Of a DNA stretch of 64,000 bases, positions 41,305 through 52,579 are shown in pieces. Position 1 is the stretch's first letter, and every line of letters starts with the position of its first letter. The position numbers and the translations under genes are program-made. The DNA is taken from positions 608,674,457 to 608,738,456 of the forward strand of contig CM053026.1 of assembly GCA_028564925.1 (NCBI GenBank). Reading direction: 5' to 3'. The notes beneath the pieces were generated by a model, which was not told the origin of the DNA, ran no database searches, and saw nothing but the letters and a program-made list of their open reading frames with translations. Source of the stretch: Lithobates sylvaticus (lineage: Eukaryota > Chordata > Amphibia > Anura > Ranidae).

Positions 41305-44085
41305 TTCCTGACAGACTCCATGGCAGCCTACGTATGGGTTAATCCCGCCTCTCCTACCTCATAGGACCCCACTCCCATAAATCTTTGCTCCCAGCTAGGT
41401 ACCGTGTTCCTTTTTTGTCCTCCTCCTTAGGACTAAAGAGGTAGTTCTTACCTTAAGGAGTAGTGGTCCAGTCCTGGCGTTTCCCCTCGCGTTGGCGGTG
41501 AAGAGATGGCGGTATTGGAAGTCCAGTTGTCCAGCTATTAGCAGGGTGGACACGGGTGATGTTGTGGTGCCCTGAAGAGCTTACTATCCAGTCATTGACT
41601 GGCAAGCGGCAATTTGGCCAATCGTCCTCGCTATTAGCAGGAGGCCTTCCATTTGATGCCCGGTCGTGCCCGCCTGTGTCGTGTGCTTGGAGGGTCAGGT
41701 TGGATCGTTCGTCCATACTGGATGGGTATCGTATTTTCATTCTTACATATTCCATGGCAGCCGGTGTTTATATTTGTCTGTTTTGTCTCTGTATGTCCTC
41801 AGGTATGGCGGCTGGAGCGCATTTGCGTTCCAGTCTGCCGCTGTTTGTCCCTACGCCGCGTGCGCACGGCCCCGAGCCAGATCGAGGCTTGGCTCGCGCA
41901 TGCGCGGTCCGGGCGGAACAGCGGTGGCCGCGCATGTGCGCGGACATCGTAAGGCGGCGCACAACGACGCTCGGAGCGCCGTGACGTCATCCAGGGCGGC
42001 AGATTTAAATAGCTGTCAGATACAGCTATGCCCTGGCTTCCAGAGGAATATGCAGACGCCGGTTCTTTTGTTCCTAATAGCGACATTGGTGGAAGGTAGG
42101 CTGAGCCCCCCTTTGTTTTTTATGCAGCAATGTGTTACTTTTGCTTCTGCTATTATTGGGTGCTTATGTATTATGTCTTGCCTGCAGTCTAGACCTACTA
42201 AAAGAGGTCAGTCCGATTATGGTCTGGGCCCAGGCGAATTTGTCGAATCTAACGGCAGTTTATCTCCCCGGAGTCCAGAATGTCCAGGCGGACTTCCTCT
42301 CAAGAGTAGCCTTGGACAACAACGAGTGGTCCCTCCACACAGAAGTGTTCAATTGGATTCTGTCTCTAGGAGTAACACCGGAAGTGGACCTCTTTGCATC
42401 ACCCTGCAATGCGAAACTCGAGAAGTATTACACGAGGAATCGTTGTCCCCAGGCTTATGGGATAGATGCGTTGACGGACCAGTGGAGGTTTCTCAAGGCG
42501 TATGCCTTTCCCCCAGTCCCGGTCATTCTCCATTTTCTATCAAGACTCCGCTGGGAAGAAGCCGAAATAATAGCGGTAATTCCATACTGGCCCAACAGGC
42601 CATGGTTTCCTCTCCTGACGCAGCTCAGTTGTCGGGACCCAGTCCCTCTTCCTCCCAGGCCAGATCTCCTGCTACAGGGAGCATCGCTTCACCCATGCCC
42701 ATCCCATCTCCACCTGATGGTCTGGTGGTTGAAAGGGAAAGGTTGACAGCCTTGGGGTGTCCGAGCACAGCAATTGAAACCCTGATGAGTGCCAGGAGAG
42801 AGGGTACTAACAGAGTATACCAAAGAATTTGGGCAAGATTCGTGAGTTTCATCCCTACTGTTGGAGGTTCATTCAAAGACCCAAAAATATCGGACATTCT
42901 GGGTTTCCTGCAGACAGGCCTGGAGTTGCCCTTGGCCGTTAGCTCTCTTAGAGTTCAGGTCTCTGCGATTTCTGCATTCACAGGCGTTGCTTGGGCAAAA
43001 CATCCTCTCGTCAGGCAATTCTTCAAGGGTGCAACAAGACTTAGACCTCAAAGGAGGCCAAGATTCTCCAAGTGGGATCTTCCCCTCGTTTTGGACTTCT
43101 TTTGAGGAGAAGAATTTTGGCAAATGGATCAATTGTCCATCAAAGATCTTTTTCTCAAGACAGTATTCCTGGTGGCCATAACATCTGCCAAAAGGGTATC
43201 TGAGATCACCTCTCTGGGTTTCAAAGAACCCTTTATCACCTTTTTTCCTGATAGAGTGGTCTTGATCCCCATGTTGGGATCAAACCCTAAAGTGACGTCC
43301 GTCTTTCATGAGAATCAAGAAATAGTTCTCCCAACATTCCATTCACCTGACAATTCTAGCATCCATCCTCTAGATGTCGGAGAAATCCTAAGATTCTATT
43401 TGGAAGCGACGGCTCCCTTCCGGAAATCGGATTACCTTTTCATCTACTTCCAAGGGAAGAACAGAGGATTACGTGCTTCCTCCAGATCCATATCAGCCTG
43501 GATTGTTCAGGCTATTCAAAGGGCGTATACGGCTGAGGGTCTGGTCCCTCCAGAGGCAGTGACGGCACACTCGACTAGGAGTGTTTCAACGTCTTGGGCA
43601 GCTTCCCGTCATGTGTCTGCAGAAGTGATTTGCAAAGCAGCATCATGGTCATCGATAAATACATTTATGACACACTATTGTGTTGAGCCAGCGGCTCTTT
43701 CCTCAGTTAATTTTGGTTTGAATGTCTTATCTGTTGACAGTGCCAATTAAAACCTTTTTTCTTTAAACCAGCAATATTTCCCACCTGGGAGTGTATGGCT
43801 AGTTATTTCCCATACGTAGGCTGCCATGGAGTCTGTCAGGAAAATGGAAAATTTATATCAAATACTTACCGTAATTTTCCTTTCCTGATGGACTCCATGG
43901 CAGCAGGAGTTCCCTCCCATTGCTGGAGTAGGCTAAGTTATGGAACACGGTACCTAGCTGGGAGCAAAGATTTATGGGAATGGGGTCCTATGAGGTAGGA
44001 GAGGCGGGATTAACCCATACGTAGGCTGCCATGGAGTCCATCAGGAAAGGAAAATTACGGTAAGTATTTGATATAAATTTTCCAT
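41305..44085 (+). mobile_element. DIRS-type tyrosine-recombinase retrotransposon, incomplete
   Basis: The terminal sequences are inverted, as is usual for DIRS elements: about 41309-41415 (CCATGGCAGCCTACGTATGG.. to ..GGTACCGTGTTCC) is mirrored by about 43938-44050. A further partial copy of the terminal motif (CATACGTAGGCTGCCATGGA) near 43813-43830 fits the internal complementary region of the family. Coding parts seen are the end of the RNase H domain and a tyrosine recombinase. Gag and the reverse transcriptase are not present. It is an incomplete fossil with at least one further break, of moderate age judging from well-kept termini. Confidence 0.82.
42200..43750 (+). pseudogene. DIRS RNase H end and tyrosine recombinase region
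   Basis: The first part contains 'TAVYLPGVQNVQADFLSRVA', the Ala-Asp-.-Leu-Ser-Arg end of the RNase H domain, then 'VDLFASPCNAKLEKYYTRN' and 'KAYAFPPVPVILHFLSRLR', typical of DIRS pol. The later part has the recombinase: an N-terminal helical domain ('YQRIWARFVSFI', 'VSAISAFTGVAWAKHPLVRQ') and a catalytic domain with 'LVAITSAKRVSEITSLGF' (catalytic Arg) and 'AHSTRSVSTSWA' (His-.-.-Arg). DIRS recombinases insert circular DNA without target duplication. This copy is broken. Confidence 0.82.
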
Positions 44086-44144
44086 TTTATTACATTAACT
44101 TATATTTTTTAATTTGGTCAATTTTAACTTGGGTGACCCCCTCA

Positions 44145-44506
44145 TTAAAGAGGAAGTAAAGCCTCCGTGGAAAAAAAAAACGAACCTGCAAGGCAAAGGC
44201 ATAATGAGCTAGTATGCATAGCATACTAGCTCATTATGAATGACTTACCTGAGAACGAAGCCCCCGAAGTGGTCCTCATCCACGACCTTCTCCGGCGCCA
44301 TCAATCCCGGAGTGACTTCCGGGTCTGTCATTCGCTGGAGCGGCGATGACGTCACTCCCGCGCATGCGCACGAGAGCGGCATATTTTTTTCTAAATATCT
44401 CCTAAACCATGTAGGTTTAGGAGATATTTATTGGACCTACAGGTAAGCCTTAATCTAGGCTTACCTGTATGCCAAAGTGGTTTGTAAGGGTTTACAACCA
44501 CTTTAA
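44145..44506. repeat. TTAA-flanked MITE with internal hairpins
   Basis: TTAA is at 44145-44148 and 44503-44506. The ends TTAAAGAGGAAGTAAAGCC and GGGTTTACAACCACTTTAA are imperfect inverses. The interior has a GC-rich centre with CGCGCATGCGCAC and three hairpins: 44200-44238 and two smaller ones near 44391-44430 and 44431-44470. Non-coding. Confidence 0.7.
44200..44238. repeat. Perfect palindrome, 18-bp arms, 3-nt loop
   Basis: CATAATGAGCTAGTATGC, then ATA, then GCATACTAGCTCATTATG. The arms match with no mismatch. Confidence 0.95.
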
Positions 44507-45417
44507 GTACTGCAGTCTTTTCAGACATGTTTTAATTACACTTATTTGTGGTGTGTGATTAACAATGTAATGTTTTATTATTATTGTTGTTATGAAAATT
44601 TGTGTAATAGTCCATGCTTTTATTCTTTACATTTCATTGTGATTTATTATTTCAGAGTGCAGCTCCCCTATTGAAAATGTCTAACATGACACTTGTTTAT
44701 AGGAACACGATGTTAATTTTATTTGCAAAAGTGTCCTTGTATATCAGCAAGTATGCATTATGAAAAACTATTGTTAACCGTTTTTAGGAGTATATTTTAT
44801 CATATCTTCTAACGGGTTTCAGAGATTCCATTCCATTCCATGTTACCTTGGAAACAAAGCAGAAGAAATGGCAATTTTATGCAATATTTTTTCAGCAGAT
44901 AAAGAAACAGACCCGTCCAGAACTGACTTGTGATCACAGAGATAGATTTAGACATATATACAGGTGTATATTAAAACATATTTTTATCATACATGGTGTT
45001 TGACCTATAAACTCTTATCTTTATATAGAGTCTCCTCTTGTATTGAAAGATTTTCAATTCAATCTGCTACCTAAATAAAAAAAAGCAATGATAGAAATAC
45101 AGAGGTTACCATTGCTGACTTCCTTATAAAAATATGAGTTTATTGTCTGTCTCCGACTTTAACCACTAACACAGAACAAGTTTGTAAATCAAGAACATCA
45201 AAATGAATTCAGAGCAAATCTACTTGTTCATGTTCAGTCATTCAGAAAGTATTGAAGCCACTGGATCAGCATGACAACCAGGAAACCAGTATTTTCAGAA
45301 AGGGAGGTCATCAATGGCTGTCTATATTCTACCACACTGCTGGTTTCCTTAAAGTCACATGTAAATATATATTTTTAGGATCAATATAGACTACAATGTT
45401 GATATTACTGCAGGTAC
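44507..45417. other. Intergenic, no recognised feature
   Basis: AT-rich DNA without coding, terminal-repeat or RNA-gene signatures. Confidence 0.45.
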
Positions 45418-45421
45418 TTAA

Positions 45422-46383
45422 CCACTACAATACTGGGCACTTTCGCCCCCTTCCTTCCCAGACCAATTTTCAGCTTCCAGCGCTCTCGCTCTTTCAATGA
45501 CAATTGCCCGGTCATGCAATGCTGTACCCAAATGAAATTTTTATCATTTTGTTCGCACAAATAGAGCTTTAGTTTGGTGGTATTTATTCGCGACTCCGTT
45601 TTTTATTTTTTGCGATATAAGCGAAAAAATTGCGGAAATTTTGAAAAAAAAATATATTTTCTCCTGTTTTTTTTTAAACGAAATCCAATAAAATCTAATT
45701 TTGTCATAAATTTAAGCCAAATGTATTCTGCTACATGTTTTTAGTAAAAAAAAATCCGTTAAGTGTATAATAATTGTTTTGTGTGATCACGGACATATGT
45801 ACGCAAATGATCATGTACAGATGTGTGCAGGTGATCACGGACATATGTGTGCAGATAATCATTGGCACATGTTATTTTACTGGGACATATGTGGGGGACA
45901 TGTGTTTTTATTATTTGGGGACATGTGTTTTTATTTGGGGACATGTGTGTTTTGGGGACATATGTGGGGACATGTATGTTTTACTGTGTTGGTGCACTGT
46001 TGTGGAGACTAGACTGGTGATCAGTGAGTAAAAAAACAGCTAATACTCACTGATCACCAGCCGGCTGCAGCGATCCGCTCTCCTCTCCTCAGGGACGACT
46101 TCCGTGTGAGGAGAGGAGAGTCGGTTGCCTAGCAACCAGCTGTTTGCTTACATCACATGACGGCTGTGATTGGACACGGCCGTCATGTGATCAGGAGGGC
46201 CAATCACAGAGCCCTCCTGCCGATCCGAGATGCGCCGTGTCCGGGTGACACGAGCGCATCGGGATTGCGCCGCTGCGCGGGCACGCGCGATCCCCCTACT
46301 TCTGATGGACGTTCGGGAACGTCCGATCAGAAGTAGGCAGCTCCCACCCGGCCGTATATATACAGTGGCCGGGTGGGAAGTAG
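45422..46383 (+). mobile_element. TTAA-family element, copy 8
   Basis: TTAA is at 45418-45421 and 46384-46387. The left edge is CCACTACAATACTGGGCAC, close to copy 1, and the right edge GGCCGGGTGGGAAGTAG. The family word CACAAATAGAGCTTTAGTTT is present, and a small minisatellite lies at 45782-45985. The tail has self-complementary words such as CTTCTGATGGACGTTCGGGA against GAACGTCCGATCAGAAG. Non-autonomous. Confidence 0.75.
45782..45985. repeat. GGGGACATGTGT-type minisatellite
   Basis: Variable units with GATCACGGACATATGT(G) give way to units of GGGGACATGTGTTTTTAT. This is another array in the interior of a TTAA-family element, in the same relative place as the array of copy 1. Confidence 0.7.
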
Positions 46384-46387
46384 TTAA

Positions 46388-46645
46388 AGGATATAACACC
46401 ATCAATTTACACAGCACTTTACATAGTGTACATAGTGTACATTCACATCAGTCCCTGCCCTCAAGGAGCTTACAATCTAAGGTCGCTAACTCACATTCCT
46501 ATATACTAAGGAAAATTTAGACAGAAGCCAATTAACCCACCAGCATGTATTTGGAGTGTGTGAGAAATCCAGTGCAGACACAGGGAGAACATGTAAACTC
46601 TGCCATGGATGAGATTTGAACCGACAACCCTAGTGATGCTAGATG
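46388..46645 (-). mobile_element. SINE with tRNA-like B box and L2-type tail
   Basis: On the minus strand it has GGTTCAAATCTC (B-box-like), then GTTTACATGTTCTCCCTGTG, then CACACACTCC and GGTGGGTTAATTGGCTTCTG. Near the 3' end is AGATTGTAAGCTCCTTGAGG followed by GCAGGGACTGATGTGAATG and GTAAAGTGCTGTGTAAATTG. The tail is like those of MIR/CORE-type and L2-mobilised SINEs. The A box is not clear. It is an old copy by its divergence. Confidence 0.55.
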
Positions 46646-47528
46646 GAAGGTGTTTTATATTTTTTACTGAATGTATTAATTTTTTCACAGCATATGCCTG
46701 ATTTGAAATGCATTTTACTGCATCTGCATGTGTATTTTCACAGGGCATTATTGTTTATGGCTTCAATCTTTTAAAAAGCCTTTAAAAAGAAACAATAAAA
46801 AAAAACAGTGTGGTATCGCCAAGAAATGCACATTAACTTATTGTTTCCTTCATGACAGGGTAACTTGCAGGCAGGGGATTATGGGAGACAGGTGCTCAGT
46901 ATTGTCACACATAACACAAAGTGCCCAAATAAGGACCTTTACATCAATATATAGTAAAGCTTATATGGTATTTTAGTTGTTTATTTTACATTTACTATAA
47001 CAAACTATCTATCCATAGCTAGCTCTTCAATTTTCAACACCTGAGCTACTTTTTTTTTATCACATGAGGTCTTTTTCCCTAATTTTTTATTTTAGATTTT
47101 ACACCAAGCTGTTTTTTCTGACATCCCACATAAGAGCTTTTTTTTATATCATCTGACAGGAAAAAAATAAGCGCAAGAACAGTATGCGCCTAAACCATCT
47201 CATATGACATTATGCACATTGACTGCACGCACCTCTCTCCATAGATAAAAGGTTAGGTTAATTATCCCAGAATAAAACTGTGCCAGCCCCCATTATAGTC
47301 AGGGGGCTGGCTTAAATAAAAGTCTTTATATTGATCCTTCTACGCTAGCTGGCCATAGCAGTGCAATGTGATTTTAAAAAAAAATTCCCCCAGGGACATC
47401 TGCACATAAAGCTTACTAAATCCTGTAGGATTTGCTTTGTGCAGAAGGTTAAGAGTCTTTTGAACTGAAAACTGTATGTTCACATTACACAAGTCAACTT
47501 TTAGTAATAAGGTGAACTGGTGTTCTCC
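46646..47528. other. Intergenic, no recognised feature
   Basis: AT-rich DNA with short open frames. Nothing was recognised; two T homopolymers lie near 47050 and 47139. Confidence 0.45.
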
Positions 47529-47532
47529 TTAA

Positions 47533-48532
47533 CCACTTCAGCCCCGGACCAATTGGCAGCCAAAGGACCAGGCCCCTTTTTGCGATTCGGCACTGCGTCG
47601 CTTTAACTAACAATTGCGCGGTCGTGCGACGTGGCTCCAAAACAAAATTGGCGTCCTTTTTTTCCCACAAATAGAGCTTTCTTTTGGTGGTATTTGATCG
47701 CCCCTGCGGTTTTTATTTTTTGCGCTATAAACAAAAATAGAGTGACAATTTTGAAAACAATGCAATATTTTTTGCTTTTTGCTATAATAAATATCCCCAA
47801 AAAATATATAAAAAAACATTTTTTTCCCTCAGTTTAGGCCGATACGTATTCTTCTACATATTTTTGGTAAAAAAAAAATCGCAATTAGTGATTATTGATT
47901 GGTTTGCGCAAAAGTTATAGCGTTTACAAAATAGGGGATAGTTTTATAGCATTTTTATTAATATTTTTTTTTACTAGTAATGGCGGCGATCAGCGATTTT
48001 TATTGTGACTGGGACATTATGGCGGACACATCAGACATTTTTGACACATTTTTGGGACCATTGTCATTTATACAGCAATCAATGCTATTTAACTGCATTG
48101 ATTCCTGTATAAATGACAGTTGTAGTGAAAGAGTTAACCACTAGGGGGAGGGGAGGGGTTATGGGCTGTGACGTGTGTGTGTTTTTTTACATCAGGGGGC
48201 GGGGCTGACGTCTGACGTCATTGATCGGCTTTCCCGATAACCGGGAACAGCCAATCAATGACAGGCAGAGTAGGAAGCGCGGGTAGAGGTTTGTTTACAC
48301 ATACCTCTCCCCGTTCTTCAGCTCCGTGACCCGATCGCGGGACACCAGCGGCGATCGGGTCCGCTGGTCCCGCGGCCGGGGTCACGGAGCTCCCGACCGG
48401 GTCGCGAGCGAGCCGCTGGCGGCGCGCACGCGACCCACGGGCAGGCAATTACCAAATCACGTACAGGTACGTGATTTTGCCTGCCCGTGCCATTCTGCTG
48501 ATGTATATATGCAGTGGGCGGTCGGGAAGCGG
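47533..48532 (+). mobile_element. TTAA-family element, copy 9 (well preserved)
   Basis: TTAA is at 47529-47532 and 48533-48536. The ends CCACTTCAGCCCCGG and GGTCGGGAAGCGG form the family's short inverted repeat. All family landmarks are in order: AATTGCGCGGTCGTGCGACG, CACAAATAGAGCTTTC, TTTAGGCCGATACGTATTC, TTTGCGCAAAAGTTATAGCG, TACTAGTAATGGCGGCGATC, and AATCACGTACAGGTACGTG with GCCATTCTGCTGATG. At about 1 kb this is probably close to the standard family member. No open frame codes a transposase. Confidence 0.85.
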
Positions 48533-48536
48533 TTAA

Positions 48537-49135
48537 AAACCCAATCATGTGTTTGGTTGGATGAGTGAGGGTAATACAGCTTCACCTAATTTACTAAGCT
48601 CAGTGAACATTCACTTGCAATGATAACATTTACTTTGCTGAGCCAACCTTGCAATTGAAAAAAATAAAATTTTTTAGTTTAAAAAAAATTTCACATATTT
48701 AACACCTTATTAAACACTGCATGCACACAGGAGTCATGACCATGGCATAGCGCTCTGAAGGAACAGCACGGTTATGCCATTGCTTCAGAGAGCATGCGCC
48801 AGTTGCCAAAATAGCTAACCTACAGCTTAGCAGCTGCCAAAAGAGCTTTACTTACAACTTACCTTTAGGTAAAAATCACAAAGTGGACTTTACTACCGCT
48901 TTAAGCTATTAGCTGGGGATTCCTGGCTGACAGGTGAATATAAACAAATGGTGGGGATGGTGGCTGACATCACTCAGCAAATATGGCTATGTAAATATTT
49001 GGTCAATGAGATCAGCCACCATCTCTGTCCCTATGTTTTTAAACCAGCTAGGTTAGCCAGGAATTTTTCATTTAGTGAGGAGTAGAGACTAAAGCAGATT
49101 GTCTCTTTTGGTTTGGTTCTTTCTGCGGGTCGATG
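48537..49135. other. Unassigned; possible MITE remnant
   Basis: The word GTGGACTTTACTACCGCTTTAA near 48882-48904 resembles the ends of the TTAA-flanked MITEs here, but no partner end is clear. No gene is seen. Confidence 0.3.
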
Positions 49136-49424
49136 GGTGTCGTCAGAGCCGATCCGCCCTATACGCGGACTACGCAAGCTGCGTAGGGCCCCGCCGCTGT
49201 GCGGGGCCCCAAGGGCGGATCGGCTCTGCTCAGGAACCCCTGGGGCTGCTGCCGCCGCTGTGAGGGCAGCGGCGCCTGAAAAAAAGATGGCTGCGGGGCC
49301 GCCATGCAACTGCGAAGTTCGGACACGCTCTGCAATTTTCGGAAAGGCGGGCGCATGCGCAGTGACACAATGGCACAGAGTGGCGCCATTTTTTAAAAAT
49401 AAAGCCTTCCTATGCCCCCTCCGC

Positions 49425-50420
49425 AGCCTCTGACCTCCTGGGGCCCCCTGCAGCCTCTGACCTCCTGCCCCCCCTCCCCTCCCCCCACAGCCTCTGACCT
49501 CCTGCCCCCCTGCAGCCTCTGACCTCCTGTCCCCCCTGCAGCCTCTGACCTCCTGTCCCCCCCCCCTTGCAGCCTCTGACCTCCTGTCCCCCCCTTGCAG
49601 CCTCTGACCTCCTGTCCCCCCCCCCTTGCAGCCTCTGACCTCCTGTCCCCCCTTGCAGCCTCTGACCTCCTGTCCCCCCCCTTGCAGCCTCTGACCTCCT
49701 GCCCCCCCTTGCAGCCTCTGACCTCCTGTCCCCCCCCTTGCAGCCTCTGACCTCCTGTCCCCCCCTGCAGCCTCTGACCTCTTGCCCCCCCCTTGCAGCC
49801 TCTGACCTCCTGTCCCCCCTTGCAGCCTCTGACCTCCTGTCCCCCCCTTGCAGCCTCTGACCTCCTGTCCCCCCCCTGCAGCCTCTGACCTCCTGCCCCC
49901 CTTGCAGCCTCTGACCTCCTGTCCCCCCTTGCAGCCTCTGACCTCCTGTCCCCCCTGCAGCCTCTGACCTCCAGTCCCCCCTCTGAGCCTCTGACCTCCT
50001 GTCCCCCCCTTGCAGCCTCTGACCTCCTGCCCCCCCTCGCAGCCTCTGACCTCCTGTCCCCCCTCGCAGCCTCTGACCTCCTGTCCCCCCCTGCAGCCTC
50101 TGACCTCCTGTCCCCCCGCAGCCTCTGACCTCTACTGTTGCCCCACCCGCAGCCTCTGACCTCTCCTGTTGTCCCATCCGCAGCCTTTGACCTCCCCTGT
50201 TGTCCCATCCGCAGCCTCTGACCTCCCCTGTCCCATCCACAGCATCTGACCTCCCCTGTACCATCCGCAGCCTCTGACCTCCCCTGTACCATCCGCAGCC
50301 TCTGACCTCCCCTGTACCATCCTCAGCCTCTGACCTCCCCTGTACCATCCGCAGCCTCTGACCTCCCCTGTACCATCCGCAGCCTCTGACCTCCCCTGTA
50401 CCATCCGCAGCCTCTGACCA
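49425..50420. repeat. C-rich minisatellite (GCAGCCTCTGACCTCCTGTCCCCC)
   Basis: About 27-bp units of CAGCCTCTGACCTCC plus a variable C-rich spacer (TGTCCCCCC(T)TG; later TGTACCATCCG) repeat for 1 kb. On the minus strand two overlapping frames of about 300 codons stay open and read as Gly/Arg/Glu-rich repeats. These are not genes. The G-rich minus strand could form quadruplex-type structures. Confidence 0.93.
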
Positions 50421-50809
50421 TCTCTTGTCTTATATCACGTCTGGAGAGGAGTCAAGAGTGGGAGCACAGCCAGGATGGGGGTCATGGGAGAAGTCAGACA
50501 TGTATGGACTGTGGAGAGCAAACTTTGGGATAAAACCAGAGCCACCAAGCTGGAGCCGACTGACTGAGCCCCGCACCGTGCACCTGAGAGGAGGTCAGTG
50601 ACAGCAGTCTAGGGGGGGTCAATACAATATTGTAAGGGGGCATTGATATAAAGGTTTACCCCTTATATCAGTAAACACCCTTATCTTAGTGTTTTCTTTC
50701 TCTGGTCACCAGAGTCCTCCCCACATTTCCAGAGTTCCCCTTTACATCATAGAATGCAGGATTCCACCTTACAGTGCAAGGGGGAACTGTGATGTAAAGG
50801 GCAATGCTG

Positions 50810-51165
50810 CAGACCCTGATGTAAGTAGGGAGGCTCTCTGAGGACACTGATGTATGGCCCGCTCTCTGGGGACCCTGATGTAAGGAGGGGCTTTATAGGG
50901 ATGCTCTCTGGGGACCCTGATGTAAGGGGGGTGCTCTCTGGGGACCCTGATGTAATGGGGGTGCTCTCTGGGGACCCTAATGTAAGGGGGGTGCTATCTG
51001 GGGACCCTAATGTAAGGGGGTGCTCTCTGGGGACCCTAATGTAAGGGGGTGCTCTCTGGGGACCCTGATGTAAGGAGGGGCTCTCTGGGGACCCTGATGT
51101 AAGGAGGGGCTCTCTGGGGACCCTGATGTAAGTGGGGAATCTCTGGGGACCCTGATGTAAGTGAG
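50810..51165. repeat. About 30-bp minisatellite (CTCTCTGGGGACCCTGATGTAA)
   Basis: Units of GGACCCTGATGTAAGG(A/G)GGG followed by (G)CTCTCTGGG repeat about twelve times, with occasional CTAATG for CTGATG. It lies in the same hAT-type element as the C-rich array but is unrelated to it. Confidence 0.92.
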
Positions 51166-51315
51166 GGATCCACACTCAGATATGTAAAGATATATGTATT
51201 ATATACTAATATATAATGGTTTCCATAGCTCACGGCATCACGGGTCAGGTAGAGGGCCCCTTAGCAGAATTTTGCTTAGGGCACCAGGGAGGTCAGGATC
51301 GGCACTGGGTGTCGT

Positions 51316-51815
51316 TCATCATGATTATCAAGGTTCTACATCAATGGACAACATGACTAGTGATGGATTTACATCTTGGGAATTTTTTTTATAATAAAGG
51401 ACTTGTCAAACTCCATTATCAGAGGAGGATGGTATCTGAAGGCCATCTTATTTTTAAACATTAAAAACATACAAGTGATTATGTGTGATCATCCCCCAAG
51501 CTTTGAAAACATTAATAGTTGTAGAAAGTACTTTGATTACACAGGTAATGAAAAATCAATAGTGAACAATATAGGGTCACAGCCACATGCTTAAAAAGAT
51601 AACAACAGTGCCAGTGTGAGTCCCTGTCATTGTGAAAAATGTTTTGTCAGCTTTCCCTGGATTTTGGTATTCCTTGATTTGGAGTTCGGAGATTTCAATG
51701 AGTTTTGGGAGGGAAGAAATCTCAAACCCAGTGTCCAGGTATTACAAGAGATTGGCATTCTGTGAGTGAAGGTGCACATAGCCCTTCAAATTAAAAAAAG
51801 GGACATAGCTCAGAG
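51316..51815. other. Intergenic, no recognised feature
   Basis: AT-rich DNA without coding or terminal-repeat signals. Confidence 0.4.
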
Positions 51816-52111
51816 TGCCCTTCAGATCTGTCAATCAAAGCCAGTGATGAAGGAGCAGGGTGCAGGGCCGAATCCCGCTGTCTGTGTCAATAGTTGCAGA
51901 CAGTGAGGCTTGGGAGCGAGCCCACACGAGTGCCCCAAAGAAACAAGCTTCCTATGGAGGCATTCGCTGGGAGGAGGAGCCAGGAGTGCTGGAGGGACCC
52001 GAGAAGAGGTCCCTCCAGAAGTTTGGGGCTGCTCTGTGCAATTCAATTGAACAGAACAGGTAAGTTTACCTCTTCTTTTTATTTTATTTTTTGCATTTAC
52101 AATCATTTTAA
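51816..52111. repeat. Partial copy of the TTACAATCAC..TTAA MITE family
   Basis: It shares GGAGGAGCCAGGAG, GAGGGACCCGAGAAGAGG, CTGCTCTGTGCAA, ACAGGTAAGTTTA and the end TTACAATCATTTTAA with the MITEs at 4294-4758 and 54270-54734. The left portion is diverged or missing. TTAA ends at 52108-52111. Confidence 0.55.
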
Positions 52112-52165
52112 GGCAACCTGACAAGTAAAAAAAGTTTTTTTTTTTTTTTTTTTTTAAATATGTTC

Positions 52166-52579
52166 CCAGATAGCAAAGTAAGTCTGTTAACTTGCTGCTA
52201 ACTTTTCACTGGCAAGTTGTACACTTGCAGAGCACTTAAAGCACAAGTTCTAGTTTACATTTTTCCAATTTGTAGCAAATTTGTGTGGCAAGTCTCTAGC
52301 AAGAGTAAAGTTGCAGTGGTCTACCATCTACAGCAAGAGCTCTGCAAGTCTACAGCATGAAAATTCTGTCACAGTGACCCCTGTGGTGGGATGACTATTG
52401 CACAACATAACTGAACCAGAATTTGCAGCAGACTTGCAGAATGTTTGCAAAGAAAGTTGATCTGGAGTCATGCAATGTGGACTTGCTGCAATTGTGCAAC
52501 AACCTTGTGAAGCTTGGCAAGTTTAGCAATAGCTTAGCAAGTAATTTTCAAACTTGCAGCACAATTGCTTGCTATCTGG
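52166..52579. repeat. MITE with TIR CCAGATAGCAA/TTGCTATCTGG
   Basis: CCAGATAGCAAAGTAAG at the left is answered by TTGCTTGCTATCTGG at the right. The interior is full of AGCAAGT/ACTTGC words that would fold into a long imperfect hairpin (for example TTAACTTGCTGCTAAC against TAGCTTAGCAAGTAA). Non-coding. Confidence 0.65.

Larger units (their letters stand above)
49144..51307. mobile_element. hAT-type element carrying two minisatellites, perfect 8-bp TSD
   Basis: GGTGTCGT is found at 49136-49143 and 51308-51315. The left end CAGAGCCGATCCGCC and the inverse of the right end, CAGTGCCGATCCTGACC, are terminal inverted repeats with one or two mismatches. Near the left end there is a further hairpin (GGGCCCCGCCGCTGTGCGGGGCCCC). 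No transposase is encoded. Two unrelated arrays fill the interior. Confidence 0.88.

Noticed and set aside
41666-43105. A 479-codon plus-strand open frame taken as one gene
   Set aside because: Much of it is a shadow frame across the DIRS element; only the later portion carries recombinase sequence and the rest has no domain.
46600-46640. A tRNA gene on the minus strand near the B-box-like GGTTCAAATCTC
   Set aside because: No matching acceptor or anticodon stems and no A box; the context is a SINE with an L2-type tail.
49393-50348. Two minus-strand open frames of about 300 codons, Gly/Arg-rich
   Set aside because: They are produced by the C-rich 27-bp array; both frames are open over the same DNA and differ only by phase.
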